NCBI RefSeq assembly: GCF_021869535.1
Contig: NW_026262734.1
Location: 105,993,088 to 106,057,087 of the forward strand
Source of the DNA: Mytilus californianus
Taxonomy: Eukaryota; Mollusca; Bivalvia; Mytilida; Mytilidae
Length of the DNA stretch: 64,000 nucleotides
Reading direction: 5' to 3'
Below, piece by piece: positions 1 through 11,892 of the stretch. How positions within the stretch are numbered: position 1 is the stretch's first letter; every line of letters begins with the position of its first letter. Under the pieces are notes generated by a model. It saw only the letters and a program-made list of their open reading frames with translations, ran no database searches and had not been told where the DNA came from. The translations under genes and the position numbers were made by a program.

Positions 1-741
1 AATATAGTTGAACTATTGCACATAGTATTAGAAAAAAAGACCAAAACTCAAAAACTTAACTTTGACCACTGAACCATGAAAATGAGGTCAAGGTCAAATG
101 ACACCTGCCCGCTAGACATGTACACCTTACAATCATTCCATACACCAAATATAGTAGACCTATGGCATACAGTATAAGAAAAACAGACCAAAACACAAAA
201 ACTTAACTATAACCACTGAACCATGAAAATGAGGTCAAGGTCAGATGACACCTGCCAGTTGGACATGTACACCTTACAGTCCTTCCATACACCGAATATA
301 CTAGACCTATTGCTTATAGTATCTGAGATATGGACTTGACCACCAAAACTTAACCTTGTTCACTGATCCATGAAATGAGGTCGAGGTCAAGTGAAAACTG
401 TCTGACGGCATGAGGACCTTGCAAGGTACGCACATACCAAATATAGTTATCTTATTACTTATAATAAGAGAGAATCTAACATTACAAAAAATCTTAACTT
501 TTTTTTCAAGTAGTCACTGAACCATGAAAATGAGGTCAAGGACATTGGACATGTGACTGACGGAAACTTCGTAACATGAGGCATCCATATACAAAGTATG
601 AAGCATCCAGACCTTCCACCTTCTAAAATATAAAGCTTTTAAGAAGTTAGCTAACGCCGCCGCCGCCGCCGCCGTAGCCGCCGCTGGATCGCTATCCCTA
701 TGTCGAGCTTTCTGCGACAAAAGTCGCAGGCTCGACAAAAA
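1..741 (-). mobile_element. Pearl-like tandem-core element, ~150-bp core, truncated by the window edge
   Basis: Repeated phrases such as ACCATGAAAATGAGGTCAAG and GACATGTACACCTTACA recur about every 150 bp. The right end is a hairpin (TCGAGCTTTCTGCGAC then AAAAGTCGCAGGCTCGACA) preceded by a CCG run. The same element occurs at 4045-4660 and, in the opposite orientation, at 9905-11105. Confidence 0.8.
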
Positions 742-1200
742 TCTAAATACATGGTTAGATTCAGCATATCAAAGAACCCCATATATTCAATTTTTGTTGA
801 AATCAAACAAAGTTTAATTTTGGACCCCGATTTGGACCAACTTGAAAACTGGGCCCATAATCAAAAATCTAAATACATGTTTAGATTCAGCATATCAAAG
901 AACCCTAAGAATTCAATTTTTGTTAAAATCAAACTAAGTTTAATTTTGGACCCTTTGGACCTTAATGTAGACCAATTTGAAAACGGAACCAAAATTTAAG
1001 AAACTAAATACACAGTTAGATTCGGCATATCAAAGAACCCCAATAATTCAATTTTTGATGAAATCAAACAAAGTTTAATTTTGGACCCTTTGGACCTCAA
1101 TGTGGACCAATTTAAAAACGGGGCCCAAAATCCAAAAACTAAATACACGGTTAGATTCAGCATATTAAAAAACCCCATGAAATCAAGAATAAAACCCCAT
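742..1200 (+). repeat. 126-135-bp tandem repeat (4 copies)
   Basis: Units beginning CTAAATACA(T/C)GGTTAGATTC and containing GTTTAATTTTGGACCC start at about 741, 867, 1002 and 1137. The apparent ORFs here are open repeats rather than genes. Confidence 0.85.
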
Positions 1201-1259
1201 TGAAATTGGTCAAGAAAAAGGCAATTTATAGGAAGTATCTTCTTTTGCACAATCCTGTG

Positions 1260-1475
1260 CTATTAAATATTTCTTGCTATTGCGCAATACTGTACAATTG
1301 ACAATTTCTTGCTATTGCGCAATATTGTGCTATTGGATATTTATTGCTATTGCGCAATACTGTGCAATTGAAGATTTCTTGCTATTGCGCAATACTGTGC
1401 AATTGAAGATTTCTTGCTATTGTGCAATACTGTGCAATTGAAAATTTCTTGCTATTGCACAATACTTATTATATA
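1260..1475 (+). repeat. 35-bp tandem repeat (6 copies) with a TTGCGCAA palindrome
   Basis: TTCTTGCTATTGCGCAATAC and following TGTGCAATTGAAGAT repeat exactly every 35 bp at 1271, 1306, 1341, 1376, 1411 and 1446. Confidence 0.92.
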
Positions 1476-1624
1476 ATAATTTACACATCCTGTTTGGTGT
1501 GTATCTCCTACCATATCATTATTATTTGATTTTAAATATAAATCAGAATTAACCAACTTAAAATGGAAAATTTTAAAAGAAACAAGAAAGGAAAAAAAGA
1601 AAAAAAGGAAAAAAAATAAATCCC

Positions 1625-2292
1625 CCCCAAAAATTTTTTGAACCCCCATTATGATTCATCACCCCCAAACTCAATCCCAGCCTTCCCTTTGTGGTATGGT
1701 ACCTTGCAGTACAATTTCAGAGAGATCCATACACTTGAACACAAGTTATTGTCTGGAAGCTAGAAAAAAATGTGTTTTTTGGCCCCTTTTTGGCCCCAAA
1801 TTCCTAAACGTTTAGGGCAATTACCCCCAAACTCAAACCCAGCTTTCCCTTTGTGATATGGAACCTTGTAGTACAATTTCAGAAAGATCCATACACTTAC
1901 ACACAAGTTATTGTCATGAAACTAGAAAAATGCTTGTTTTTTGCCCCTTTTTTGGCCCCTAATTCCTAAAATTTGGAGGCAATTACCCCCAAAATTAATC
2001 CCAGCATTCCTTTAGTGATATGGAACCTTTCGGTACAATGTCAGAGAGATCCATACACTAACACACAAGTTATGTCTGGAAGTTACAAAAATGCTTATTT
2101 TTGGCCCCTTTTTGGCCCCTAATTCCTTTACTGTTATTACCATAACCCCCAAAATCAATCCCAACCTTCCTTTTGTGGTAATTAACCTTGTGGTAAAATT
2201 TCATAAAGATCCATTCACTTAAACTAAAGTTAGAGTGCGAAAACCAAGTGTCTTCGGACGACGCCGAAAATTTTTTTGCGGTCGTATAAAAA
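1625..2292 (-). mobile_element. 161-bp tandem-core element ending in the TATACGACCGC terminus
   Basis: Units with ACCCCCAAACTCAATCCCAG lie at 1661, 1823, 1985 and 2145. The right edge, GCGGTCGTATAAAAA, is the reverse complement of the left edge of the copies at 31893 and 36828. Confidence 0.8.
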
Positions 2293-2610
2293 CTTGCATT
2301 TTAAATTTAACAGCATTAAATCATGAATCGCAAAAAATAAACTTGCATGTGTTTTAAATGTTCAACAATCACGATAATAAATAATCGCAATAATTTCCGA
2401 ATTTACAGTAGGCATGTGTAGATTATCTTCCATACATTATGCATGCAAAGTTTGCTAAAAATAAAATAAGATGGACATACAAATGTATGAAAAGTTTCTC
2501 ATAGTTCATAGACAACTGACAGTTATGGCAATAAGTCCATACCCACTTTTGGGCCATGTGAGCTATACGTATATGATAATAACAAAAATGTATCACTCAA
2601 GTCAACATAC

Positions 2611-2704
2611 CAATATTTGCTGGAAAAGGCACTTCATGAACAGCAGGATCCAAATTAATGACATAAGGAGGTTTCTTTCTTGCATGAAGGCAAGCTGTAA
2701 TTCT
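2611..2704 (-). CDS. GPN1: GPN1 exon 2 (GPN-loop GTPase 1, partial gene)
   Basis: Read on the minus strand, this 94-nt exon follows a TTTTACAG acceptor and ends at a GTATGTT donor. It encodes 31 residues including [20 protein letters not shown], which matches the GPN1/XAB1 family segment just after the P-loop almost residue for residue. It joins exon 1 in phase 0 and leaves one base for the next exon. The GPN insert that defines the family and the G3-G5 motifs should lie further on, and I found no such exon between 1 and 2600, so the gene continues past the left edge. GPN1 is a cytoplasmic GTPase that works with GPN3 in assembly and nuclear import of RNA polymerase II (family knowledge). Confidence 0.9.
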
Positions 2705-2710
2705 CTGTAA

Positions 2711-4044
2711 AATATTTTTGTGAAATAAGTTTCATTTAACAATAAATAGAACATCATATAAAAAGCTCCTATAAAATCTATCAGTGAAGTAATCCTAAAA
2801 TACAACTTTATTTGTACTTTAAAAAAGATGTACTCACAATAATATTATTCAATTAAATCATTTAAATTGTTTGTGAACATGGTGAGAGTTTTACAACTGC
2901 TGATAAAAGAGTCTGGTTGACCATGTTGGAGTATGACATTTATGAGATACTTTGGTCTATGAGCTGGAACAGTGAATTACATTTTTTTATTTTAAAATGA
3001 TTTACCGCCATTTAATTTTAATTGACTCACAGCTGGTTCCTCAAGATCTTTTATTTCTGACGTTAATCTTACAATGCGTAAATTTAACAGAATATTCCAT
3101 ATGTTTTACTTGAATGACTTGTATCAGTTCAAATTGGTAAAACAGCATGTACTTATTAACTCAATGACTAACTCAAAATTAGAAATGTACTACATGTATA
3201 TGGATGACAACTTCTATTTCATTGTACTCAGCATGTTGAGAGAAAAACTAACAGATTTTCTGGGAAACACTATTTATATTTAACCTTTCACTAAGATGTC
3301 AACACTGCCATTTAGACAATGTTAGATGTGAGAAGAACAAATAATTTACAGTTGACCTTCTTGGAACATGTGGAAGGCCTGCTACAAATGATTCCGACAA
3401 CAGAAATAGGCATTGTCAATCAGTTCATGCAGTTTTCGTTATTTTTTCGGGTTATTGTCACTGTGTACCCATCATTATGTAAAAATAAATATATACTTTT
3501 GAAATAGAGGTGTCGAAAAGATTATAAAAGGTATAAATTTGACCTGGTACCAAGTTGACTAGACTTGATGCAAAACTAGATTTCTGCAGAAATGGAACAC
3601 TGATGTGGGATCCCCGGAGTAGCAGACATAGTGTTATGCTAGACTACCAAAGGATCGATTGATACTCATCTCTTACCATTGCAAACTCGATCCAATGTCA
3701 ACTCGTTTTGTGCTATGGTAGAGTTGTGGTCATGGAGCAGTGTACATGTTCACTAATGTCAGATCATGAGGAACATTACAAACATGACCCATTTTATGGG
3801 AAATATGGTTTTGAGAAGATTCATATCAGTTTGTGTTTTGATGAGGAATTTTAACTAATAATAGACATTAAACATGTGATATTAATTGTAAGCTGATGAA
3901 TTATATAACACCAATCATAATTTATTAATTGGATTAAACAAGTTGATTACACATATAATCACACAATTAAAGGAATTTAATTTATGAATTAGAATGGTAT
4001 TAGAAAGTAATATAAAGATAACAAACAATTCAATTAATGTCTAT
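2711..4044. other. GPN1 intron 1, right of exon 2: nothing recognised
   Basis: AT-rich sequence with short chance ORFs (for example 3074-3283 and 3319-3507). I see no domain, repeat family or RNA gene. Confidence 0.5.
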
Positions 4045-4660
4045 GATACTATCATAAACCAAATATAGTTGACCTCTTGCATTTAGTAAAAGAAAAAAAT
4101 ACCAAAACACAAAAACTTAACTTTAACCACTTAACCATGAAAATGAGGTCAAGGTCAGATGACACCTGACAGTGAGACATGTACACCTTACAAACATTCC
4201 ATACACTAAATATAGTAGACCTATTGCTTAGAGTATCTGAGATATGGACTTGACCATGAAAACTTAACCTTGTTCACTGATCCATGAAATGAGGTCAAGG
4301 TCAGATGAAAACTGTCTGATAGGTATGAAGACCTTGCAAGGTTAGCACATACTAAATATAGTTATCTTATTACGCATAATAAGACAGAAATTAACATTAC
4401 AAAAAATCTAAAACTTTTTTTCAAGTAGTCACTGAACCATGAAAATGAGGTCAAGGACAATGGACATATGACAGACGGAAACTTCATAACCTAAGGCATC
4501 TATATACAAAGTATGAAGCATCCAGGTCTTCCACCTTCTAAAATATAAAGCTTTTAAGTAGTTAGTTAACACAGCCGTGGTTCCCGCAGCCGGATCACTA
4601 TCCCTTTCATGCCTATGTCGAGCTTTCTGCGACAGAAGTCACAGGCTCGACAAAAATCAG
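4045..4660 (-). mobile_element. Pearl-like tandem-core element, shorter copy
   Basis: It has the same core phrases and the same terminal hairpin (TCGAGCTTTCTGCGACAGAAG) as the copy at 1-741, with fewer core units. Confidence 0.85.
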
Positions 4661-4724
4661 TAACATCAATTAGTTTTTTTCAAAGATTTGCAAAAACGAT
4701 TCATAAATCATTTGAATTAGTCAT

Positions 4725-5345
4725 TTCATACCCTATCCATTTCATACCCTGACCATTTCGTACCTCATGGAATATTTATATGTATGATATTTCGTACCTC
4801 ATGGAGTATTTATATCATGTATATTGGTATGCCATTTCGTACCATATGGATGTATACTTCACATGTCCTTATTACTGAATCATGTACAAATTAGAGCAAA
4901 CAGATCTTACATTTATTTTATTTTACGGTCACAGAAGCTGCAATTCATTATGCAAACATTTTTATTCATGGCTTACTTCTTGAGTGAACATCAGTTTGTG
5001 TCACTTTTCACTGCTTTTCCTGGCAAAAACAACATGAACAACTGTTAATAACTATAAAACAGTTACCATTGGTTACAGATAATTATTCCTTTGATGGTTA
5101 ATTAACTTTGTATTTTTAGAGTTAAACAGGTCATGGCTAAAAAAGAAAAGGACAAACAATAGTACACAAAATACAACATAGAAAACTAAAGACTGAGCAA
5201 CACGAACCCCACCTGGGGGTGATCACAGGTGCTCCGGAGTACGAGGTACGAAATGGTATATGCAGTTGGCCCATAGGGTACTAAATGGTTAATGTTGGGT
5301 ACGAAATGGCAGAGGTATTAAATGGTCAAGGTACAAAACGACTTG
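4725..5345. repeat. Inverted blocks of CATTTCGTACC / GGTACGAAATGG repeats
   Basis: CCATTTCGTACC-type phrases on the left (about 4735-4850) face GGTACGAAATGG-type phrases on the right (about 5245-5340). Between them is a dispersed repeat with AACACGAACCCCACCTGGGG, related to 47500-47880. Confidence 0.6.
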
Positions 5346-5624
5346 CTACCAAACATTCATGTATTGTATATATTTAATGGTACACCTTTGCAGTGATACG
5401 AGTTCGAGGTGGTACAAGTTTGCAATGGAGTTGACTTGCATCCCTAAGGATCTAAAATATCAGTAATAGGTAAAAAGTTTATTAAAGATTATGTTTGTAT
5501 TGATATATGTACCGAATAAAAATAAACCTTTCTTTTTCGATTTATGGAACAAATGTCTAACGGTCTTAAAAAAGTTGTAAACATGGCAAAAGAGGCGAGA
5601 TATTTAACTGTCAACGAATGTCAC

Positions 5625-5753
5625 CTGAACAAAAGTTGTTTTTCCAGATCCTGCCATCCCAAGAACTATTATGCAAGTAGGTTTCTTCATATTATGTGCT
5701 TCTGGTCGTGGTTCTGTTGGCATTTCATCATCCAAGTTTTCACAACATGCCAT
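5625..5753 (-). CDS. GPN1: GPN1 exon 1 with start codon and P-loop
   Basis: This minus-strand exon encodes 43 residues from an ATG at 5753 to a GTGACA donor after Gln43. It contains the Walker A/G1 motif GMAGSGKT (residues 32-39) inside CIIVLGMAGSGKTTFVQ, the signature N-terminus of GPN1. An in-frame ATG exists upstream at 5840, but the Lys-rich sequence between has no family match and animal GPN1 N-termini are short, so I start at 5753; another internal Met at residue 22 is possible. Exon 2 lies 2.9 kb away at 2611-2704. The start codon faces the STK36 side, giving a head-to-head pair. Confidence 0.9.
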
Positions 5754-5951
5754 AATTTTTTTTTCAGAAAATAAGTAGCAATTTAGTTCAAGCATTTTTT
5801 TCGTATTTTTTTTTATATGCGTTGAAAATAACCATATCATATTCGAACATTTAAAAGAGTTAAGGAATTGAGGTTTTTATATAAATATTTTTTTTCATCT
5901 CATTACAATCTCCAACTTATCACTTTTTGCATACGAAACCTCAAAGCAACG
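5754..5951. promoter_or_regulatory. Candidate divergent promoter, GPN1 / STK36
   Basis: This short AT-rich stretch separates the GPN1 start codon from the candidate STK36 5' exon. The placement is an inference from the opposing directions of the two transcripts. I see no TATA box or CpG cluster that would fix a start site. Confidence 0.3.
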
Positions 5952-6070
5952 ATGGTACGCAAGCGCAGGAATTCCGGAAGAGGGGAACTTGAAACAAGCA
6001 GCAACGATGTAAACAACTTGAAAAGAACCGACAAAACAACAAATTTAATCTTTAACTCTTAACCTGGCAG
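5868..6070 (+). other. STK36: Candidate untranslated first exon of STK36 (carries a small uORF)
   Basis: The STK36 start-codon exon is preceded by a splice acceptor, so a 5' exon must exist upstream. This stretch ends at a good donor, CTGGCAG then GTAATT at 6071, and starts just beyond the GPN1 promoter side. It holds a 36-codon ORF beginning at 5952 (MVRKRRNSGRGELE...) whose stop lies 8 bases before the donor; it resembles no protein I know and may be an upstream ORF. The left boundary is a guess. RNA data would be needed to prove it is joined to 11793. Confidence 0.3.
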
Positions 6071-8058
6071 GTAATTTATCGTTCATGCATAAACGTTTAG
6101 CTTGGACACTGAAGAACATGTTGCTTTTTTTCTTAAAAAAGCGATGGCACATTGGCTCTGACACTGAGTGACAGACTGGGAACACACTCATAGTCACAGT
6201 TGCTCAGTCTTTAGTTTCTATGTTGTGTTCTGTTGCAGTCTGTTCCAAAAACTTTTCAAAGCACTAGCCCATAGGGCTAGTTGAATAAAAAAATTACTAG
6301 CCCGAATTGATGTTTACTAGACCTGAAAAATTTTGTGTCACCGGTGAGGATCACAAAGTGATCTGATCCTTCTAGGAGGGTTTGGGGGCATACCCCTCCC
6401 CCCCCCCCCAAGAAAATTTTGGAAAATTAGATGTAAAATCCTGCATTCTGTGGTTACATTTTTGTATCTGTAAAGTGAATATAACCTATCAAAATTGTTT
6501 TTTTCTCCAGGTCAAATGTAAAATTCTCATTTTCTCCAATAAAAAATTAGAATAGTTGTTTTGCAAAAAAAAAAATCTTTTTTCCATAAACTCGTACCAT
6601 TTCAAGTAAAAAGACATTTTAAGCATTAGTAAATTATTACTCAACTTAGGGATTGTTATTTTTTGGGGAAAAATTCCCTCATTGAAGTATGATCCCAACC
6701 AGTTTAAAATTATTCCTAATATTCTTTCATATTTTTGTTAGTCTTAACAAGGATTTGTATACAAATCCTTAGTCTTAAATATCAAAGTTTAGTTAATTCT
6801 CTGGCACTTCTTTTTGATCTGGAAGAGGCCTTCATTTCTGTATTCTTTATTTTTTATGCTATTTTTCTCCATTCTTTATATTTGAACACCTCATTTTTCT
6901 CAATTCTTTATGTTTTGTCAATTTTTTATAAAACAAATATTCTTTATGATTTTTTACCCATTATTCTCTATTCTATAAACCCCTATCAACACCCTCTTTA
7001 TTGTCACTTTCGCCGTTAATTTTGACTTTTGTTTAAAATAATAAAATGCCTAGATCGTTTTCTGCATAGGTTTTTTCAAATCGAAACTCGAAACTTCTCG
7101 AAAAAATTTTTTACAGGCAGGTTTGGATGTTCTTAAACAGGTATAGATAGTTTTTGATTGACGTAATTTGAGTAAGAGTTATCTTAGTTGCCGCCATGTT
7201 GGAGGCCACATGCACAAATTCCTAAATAAATCAACCAAAATGCAATTTGTTACATTATAGTGTTGCTTGGCCTGTTTCTCTGGACTTTACGTTTACCCCG
7301 TGTGTTACATACTAGTACCAACTTTCATTCAGTTGCCAGAGAGTGTGGTTGTATCTTGACCCTTTTGTCATTGATCTATTTGGATCCCTCAGTACTGTAC
7401 CAGTACCATCAGGGCAGGCTGGAAAAAAAATAGTTCTTCGTGGCAATTTAATACATAAAAATATTGAACAGTAGCCTAAGAAAAAAATTCTTTTCTGAAC
7501 AATCTTAATATGGCTTTCATGTCGATCCTGTCCCAATTTTAAAAACATGAAAAATATTTACAAGGGGTAAATATTATATATATTTGGCTTGTAGTTTATG
7601 TATATTAATGAATTTAATGAACAAAAGCAAATTAAAGGTGGTAGATCAAAAAAAATATGCGGTTGACAAATATTTAAGTACAAAATGTAAATAATTTTGA
7701 TTAGAGGAGACATTTATGAAAATATTTTTTGAAATAATAAAAATTATGAAAATCCATATTGAAATACATGTAACTGATTTTTTAATGTAAAATATTTATA
7801 TTCCATTCAATTTACCATGTTGTTTACCACCCTAATTGTTAAATGAGTATGATGATTATGCAGTTTAAAGCATTTATGCTGATTATGATTTTATTGAAAG
7901 TTATCATGACTATTAAGGATGCATAATTATAGACGACTTTCGCATTTGTGCACTCTCCCTTACATTTCCTATGTCACAATGTTTTTGTTATTAAGTCACA
8001 GTAAGAACCGATTGTTCCAGGATGTCATTTATGCCAATTGTTAAAGGTTAAACAGTGT
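6071..8058. other. STK36 5' intron, left part: nothing firm
   Basis: It contains a C-run at 6398, a palindromic CTAGCCCATAGGGCTAG at about 6265, and the YY1-type motif. The minus-strand ORF 7312-7548 has no recognisable match. Confidence 0.4.
7188..7202. promoter_or_regulatory. YY1-type motif (GCCGCCATGTTGG)
   Basis: The sequence TTGCCGCCATGTTGG is the reverse complement of the YY1 core CAACATGGCGGC, which in animals often sits just downstream of a transcription start. It lies 4.6 kb upstream of the STK36 ATG and could mark an alternative 5' exon or may be chance. It is seen by motif only. Confidence 0.25.
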
Positions 8059-8066
8059 AACTCATT

Positions 8067-8968
8067 CAGGGGTGTGGAAATATTTGTTGTGACCACTTGT
8101 CCTCGGGGAAATGAAATTTTAAATTTTTATACTTGTCCAGAAGAAAAGTTACTTGCCCTGATTTCTTAATGAATTTTGGAATAAAGAAGATGTATTTTAC
8201 TTTAAACCTGTATGTTTCTAAAACAGTTTTGAAACACAATGAAAATAGTATTCATGGTCTTTGTTTGTATGTTAGAATGATAAAAAGATAAGTAGAGTAA
8301 ACACCAATGAGATAGAAACCAACCCAAAAAACAACTTTAAACTAAAGAATCTAGAGGCCAATTTTGCAATGTTTTTCAGACTTATATTTTCTTCACTGAG
8401 TCTGTGCAAAGTTTTAATTAAACTTAATGAGGAGGTCAAAACCAAATAATTGATGAATTATTGAATTGTGGTTTGCACCCCCCTTCATCCCCTCCCCCCC
8501 CCCCCCCCCTTTTCCCCAAAAAAAACTTTTGGTAGGCCAGTTGTAAATTTGAGATTTTTTATGATATCTAAGCGAAATCAAAACATTATAGAACTTTAAA
8601 ATTAATAATGACCATTTCTGGTGTATCGTTGCTATAACCTGATCAACGAAAAAAATTGCAGAATATTAATGAAACCCTGGTCCGCATACTTATTTTTAGT
8701 TGTTTGATAATCATTCTATTTCTTGATCATTGATGTTGTTTTACTTAAACATGTTGCTTTCGTCTTGTTATCATGGTTATTTGATATTTTTCCTACTTTG
8801 ATGAATAAATTTTGAGGACTTTTCTATATGGGTTACCGTTATATAAATTAACATTGTCAAGCAACATTTCATTTTACTTGTCCATGTTGTCCATGGGCAA
8901 CAAGGACACAAAAAATTCTGTCAAATGTACGAGTCGGGAGAGTTGGGCATAGGATTTCCACACCCCTG
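8067..8968. mobile_element. hAT-like non-autonomous element (902 bp), 5-bp target duplication TCATT
   Basis: Terminal inverted repeats CAGGGGTGTGGAAAT and ATTTCCACACCCCTG are flanked by TCATT at 8062-8066 and 8969-8973. CAGGGGTG-type ends are typical of hAT elements; no transposase remains. A C-run near 8493 lies inside. Confidence 0.75.
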
Positions 8969-9904
8969 TCATTCATAAAAAACAACTTAGATTGGTATAT
9001 ACTAAGAACATTTATTACAGAAGTTAGTACAATCAACATTAATCAACAGTAATCAGTAATTTTTTTTATCTTAATCGTAATAACCAGGGGTCAACACACT
9101 ATGCAAAGTGAGCAACATTATCGCCCATGGATTCCCCACTTTGCTCTTTACTGAAGCTTGAAGGAGAAGTTAATGTTGCCGTGGATTTACAATTCCCCAA
9201 TTCCCCTCATGTCTTTTGAAAATTTCTCGATCGGACTGCACATGATTCCGATATTCATCAAAATAAACATGTTACTACATTAACAGATTAAACCATTGCT
9301 ATTTAAAATGATCTTTAATTATGGCATATTTATTGCATAATAGTTGGGTGCCAAACTGTATTACCTGTCAATATGGTAAATTTCATTGGACCGACACCTG
9401 TACATATCACATGATCTCACATGACCCAATTTATTTATGTTGAAAATTCAGGTTTACTTAGTTCCAATCTATTGTATAAATAAAAATGCATGACTGAACC
9501 TTCAAACTGGATATCTGTTTCCAAAATAAATAAATAAAAGAAGTAATCTCCCTAACATTATCCATAAGCACATGTTAAATTTATATTTATGTTTCGTTAC
9601 AAAATCCTATTATTTAGGGGGGAAATATGGGGATTTCCAGTCGACATTGAAAATGGTTCCTTATACATGTTATAGATCAATAGACCTATTAAAAAAAAAT
9701 ACATTAAGAAATTCCTTATATCTTGATCATGACAAATGAAGATTTATATTATAATACAGTTTTAAATTGTCTTTATCTGGACCCTAAATAAAAAATTTCC
9801 AGATGAGACAGGAAAAAGAGATACAAGTTAACATTGGAGTTATCCCTCTTTGTACTGATTCCTATGTATATAAGTGAATACGTTTCTTTATTTGTCCTTA
9901 ATCA

Positions 9905-11105
9905 TTTTTGTCGAGCCTGCGACTTTTGTCGCAGAAAGCTCGACATAGGGATAGTGATCCGGCGGCGACGTTAGCTAACTTCTTAAAAGCTTTATATTTT
10001 AGAAGCTAGAAGACCTGGATGCTTCATACTTTGTATATAGATGCCTCATGTTACGAAGTTTCCGTCTGTCATATGTCCATTTCCTTGACCTCATTTTCAT
10101 GGTTCAGTGACTACTTGAAAAAAAAAGTCAACATTTTTTGTAATGTTAATTTCTTTCTTATTATGAGTATTAGGATAACTATATTTAGTATGTGAGTACC
10201 TTGCAAGGTCCTCATGCCCATCAGACAATTTTCATTTGACCTCGACCTCATTTCATGGATCAGTGAACAAGGTTAAGTTTTCGTGGTCAAGTCCATATAT
10301 CAGATACTATAAGCAGTAGGTCTACTATATTTGGTATATGGAATGATTGTAAGGTGTACATGTCCAACTGGTAGGTGTCATCTGACCTTGACCTCATTTT
10401 CATGGTTCAGTGGTCAAAGTTAAGTTTTTGAGTTTTGGTCTTTTTTTCTTATACTATATGCAGTAGGTCAACTATAAATGGTGTATGGAAATATTTTATG
10501 ATGTACATGCCAGTCTTGCAGGTTTTATTTGACCTTGACCTCATTTTCACGGTTCATTTCTCAGTGTTAAGTTTTTGTGCTTTTGTCTGTTTTTCTTCAA
10601 CTATAAGCAATAGATCAACTATATTTGATGTATGGAAGGATTGTAATTAGGTGTATATGTCTGTCTGGCAGGTATCATCTGACCTTGACCTCATTTTCAT
10701 AGTTCATTGTCAATGTTAAGTTTTCATGGTTAAGTTTGTTTCTTAGATACTATAAGCAATAGGTCAACTATATTTAATGCCTAAATTGATTGTAAGGTGT
10801 ACATGTCTGTCTGGCATGGTTCATCTGACCTTGACCTCATTTTCATGGTTCATTGGTCAATGTTAAGTTTTCTTGTTTAAGACGGTTTCTTAGAAACAAT
10901 AAGCAATAGGTCAACTATGTTTGGTTTATTGAATGATTGTAAGGTGTACATGTATTTCTCGTTTGGTTTATCTGACCTTGACTCCACTTGGATCATGTTA
11001 AGTTTATGTGTTACTTGTAGTAAAGCTTTGTATTTAGGACTATCAACATAAAATCAATGGTTAGTAAAGAAGGCGAGACATTTCAGCGTGTGCACTAGTT
11101 ACTCT
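9905..11105 (+). mobile_element. Pearl-like tandem-core element, most complete copy
   Basis: It begins TTTTTGTCGAGCCTGCGACT plus TTTGTCGCAGAAAGCTCGACA (stacked inverted arms) and holds about seven ~150-bp core units with TGACCTTGACCTCATTTTCA. It ends near GGCGAGACATTTCAGCGTGT. No protein is encoded. Confidence 0.85.
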
Positions 11106-11792
11106 TGTTAGATATATTTATTAGAAAGGGGGAAGGGGTCCTAGGTTCTTACTTTATTTATGTTATTAAGCACAATTGTGGGCAATTCTAAACAGACTTT
11201 GGTTTGTAAAAGGCTTTGAGATGCAGCAAAATTTGATCATTGTATTATAAATGTATCATGTACTAAACCCTTAACAGGATGGATTGTGGTTGATTTTCAC
11301 AGGTTGAAGACATAATCTTTTCGATCAGTTTAATTGATGAAGTTGGTTTTCTCGTTTTATTTGTTTAATATTTGTCATTTCTGGGCCTTTTACAGCATAC
11401 TATGGGGAAGGGTTTTTCTCATTGTTTAGGCTGTACGGTGACCTATAGTTGTAAACTTCTACATCATTTGGTGTAAGAGCATCCGAAAGAAGTAAAATCA
11501 AACTTACGATCGGTACAATTTAGGTGGGAAATTAACTGTTGTATGTTTTCTATACACAACAAAATCTTCGGAAAACAGTAAACTTTCCCCCCAAGTTGCA
11601 CTGATTATATGTTTGATTTTACTTCTTTTGGTTGCTCCTACCTGACCAAGTACCAGGATGTCCTACCACAGAGTAGGTAACCTGTCGAAAAATTATAAAA
11701 TCTGAAGTAAAAAGATGGTAATACGAAAATAGTTTATTACAAACATTAGTTATTAAAAGTAATGCAATGCATGTATAACATTTTTTTTCCAG

Positions 11793-11892
11793 GAAGAATA
11801 AACTAAAAATGGACAACTATCATGTTCTGGAAATTATTGGTGAAGGATCTTTTGGTAAAGTCTATAAAGGAAGAAAAAAGTTTTCATCACAG
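11793..11892 (+). CDS. STK36: STK36 coding exon 1 (5' UTR 11793-11808, ATG 11809)
   Basis: A pyrimidine-rich acceptor (TTTTTTTTCCAG, ending 11792) is followed by a 16-nt leader and ATG at 11809. Residues 1-28 begin [21 protein letters not shown], the conserved Fused N-terminus, which fixes the start. The exon ends in phase 0 at GTAAAA. Confidence 0.95.

Noticed and set aside
700-1250. ORFs on both strands as genes
   Set aside because: They are translations of a 126-135-bp tandem repeat.
7312-7548. Minus-strand ORF (78 codons) as a gene
   Set aside because: No recognisable domain and no splice context; probably chance in intron DNA.
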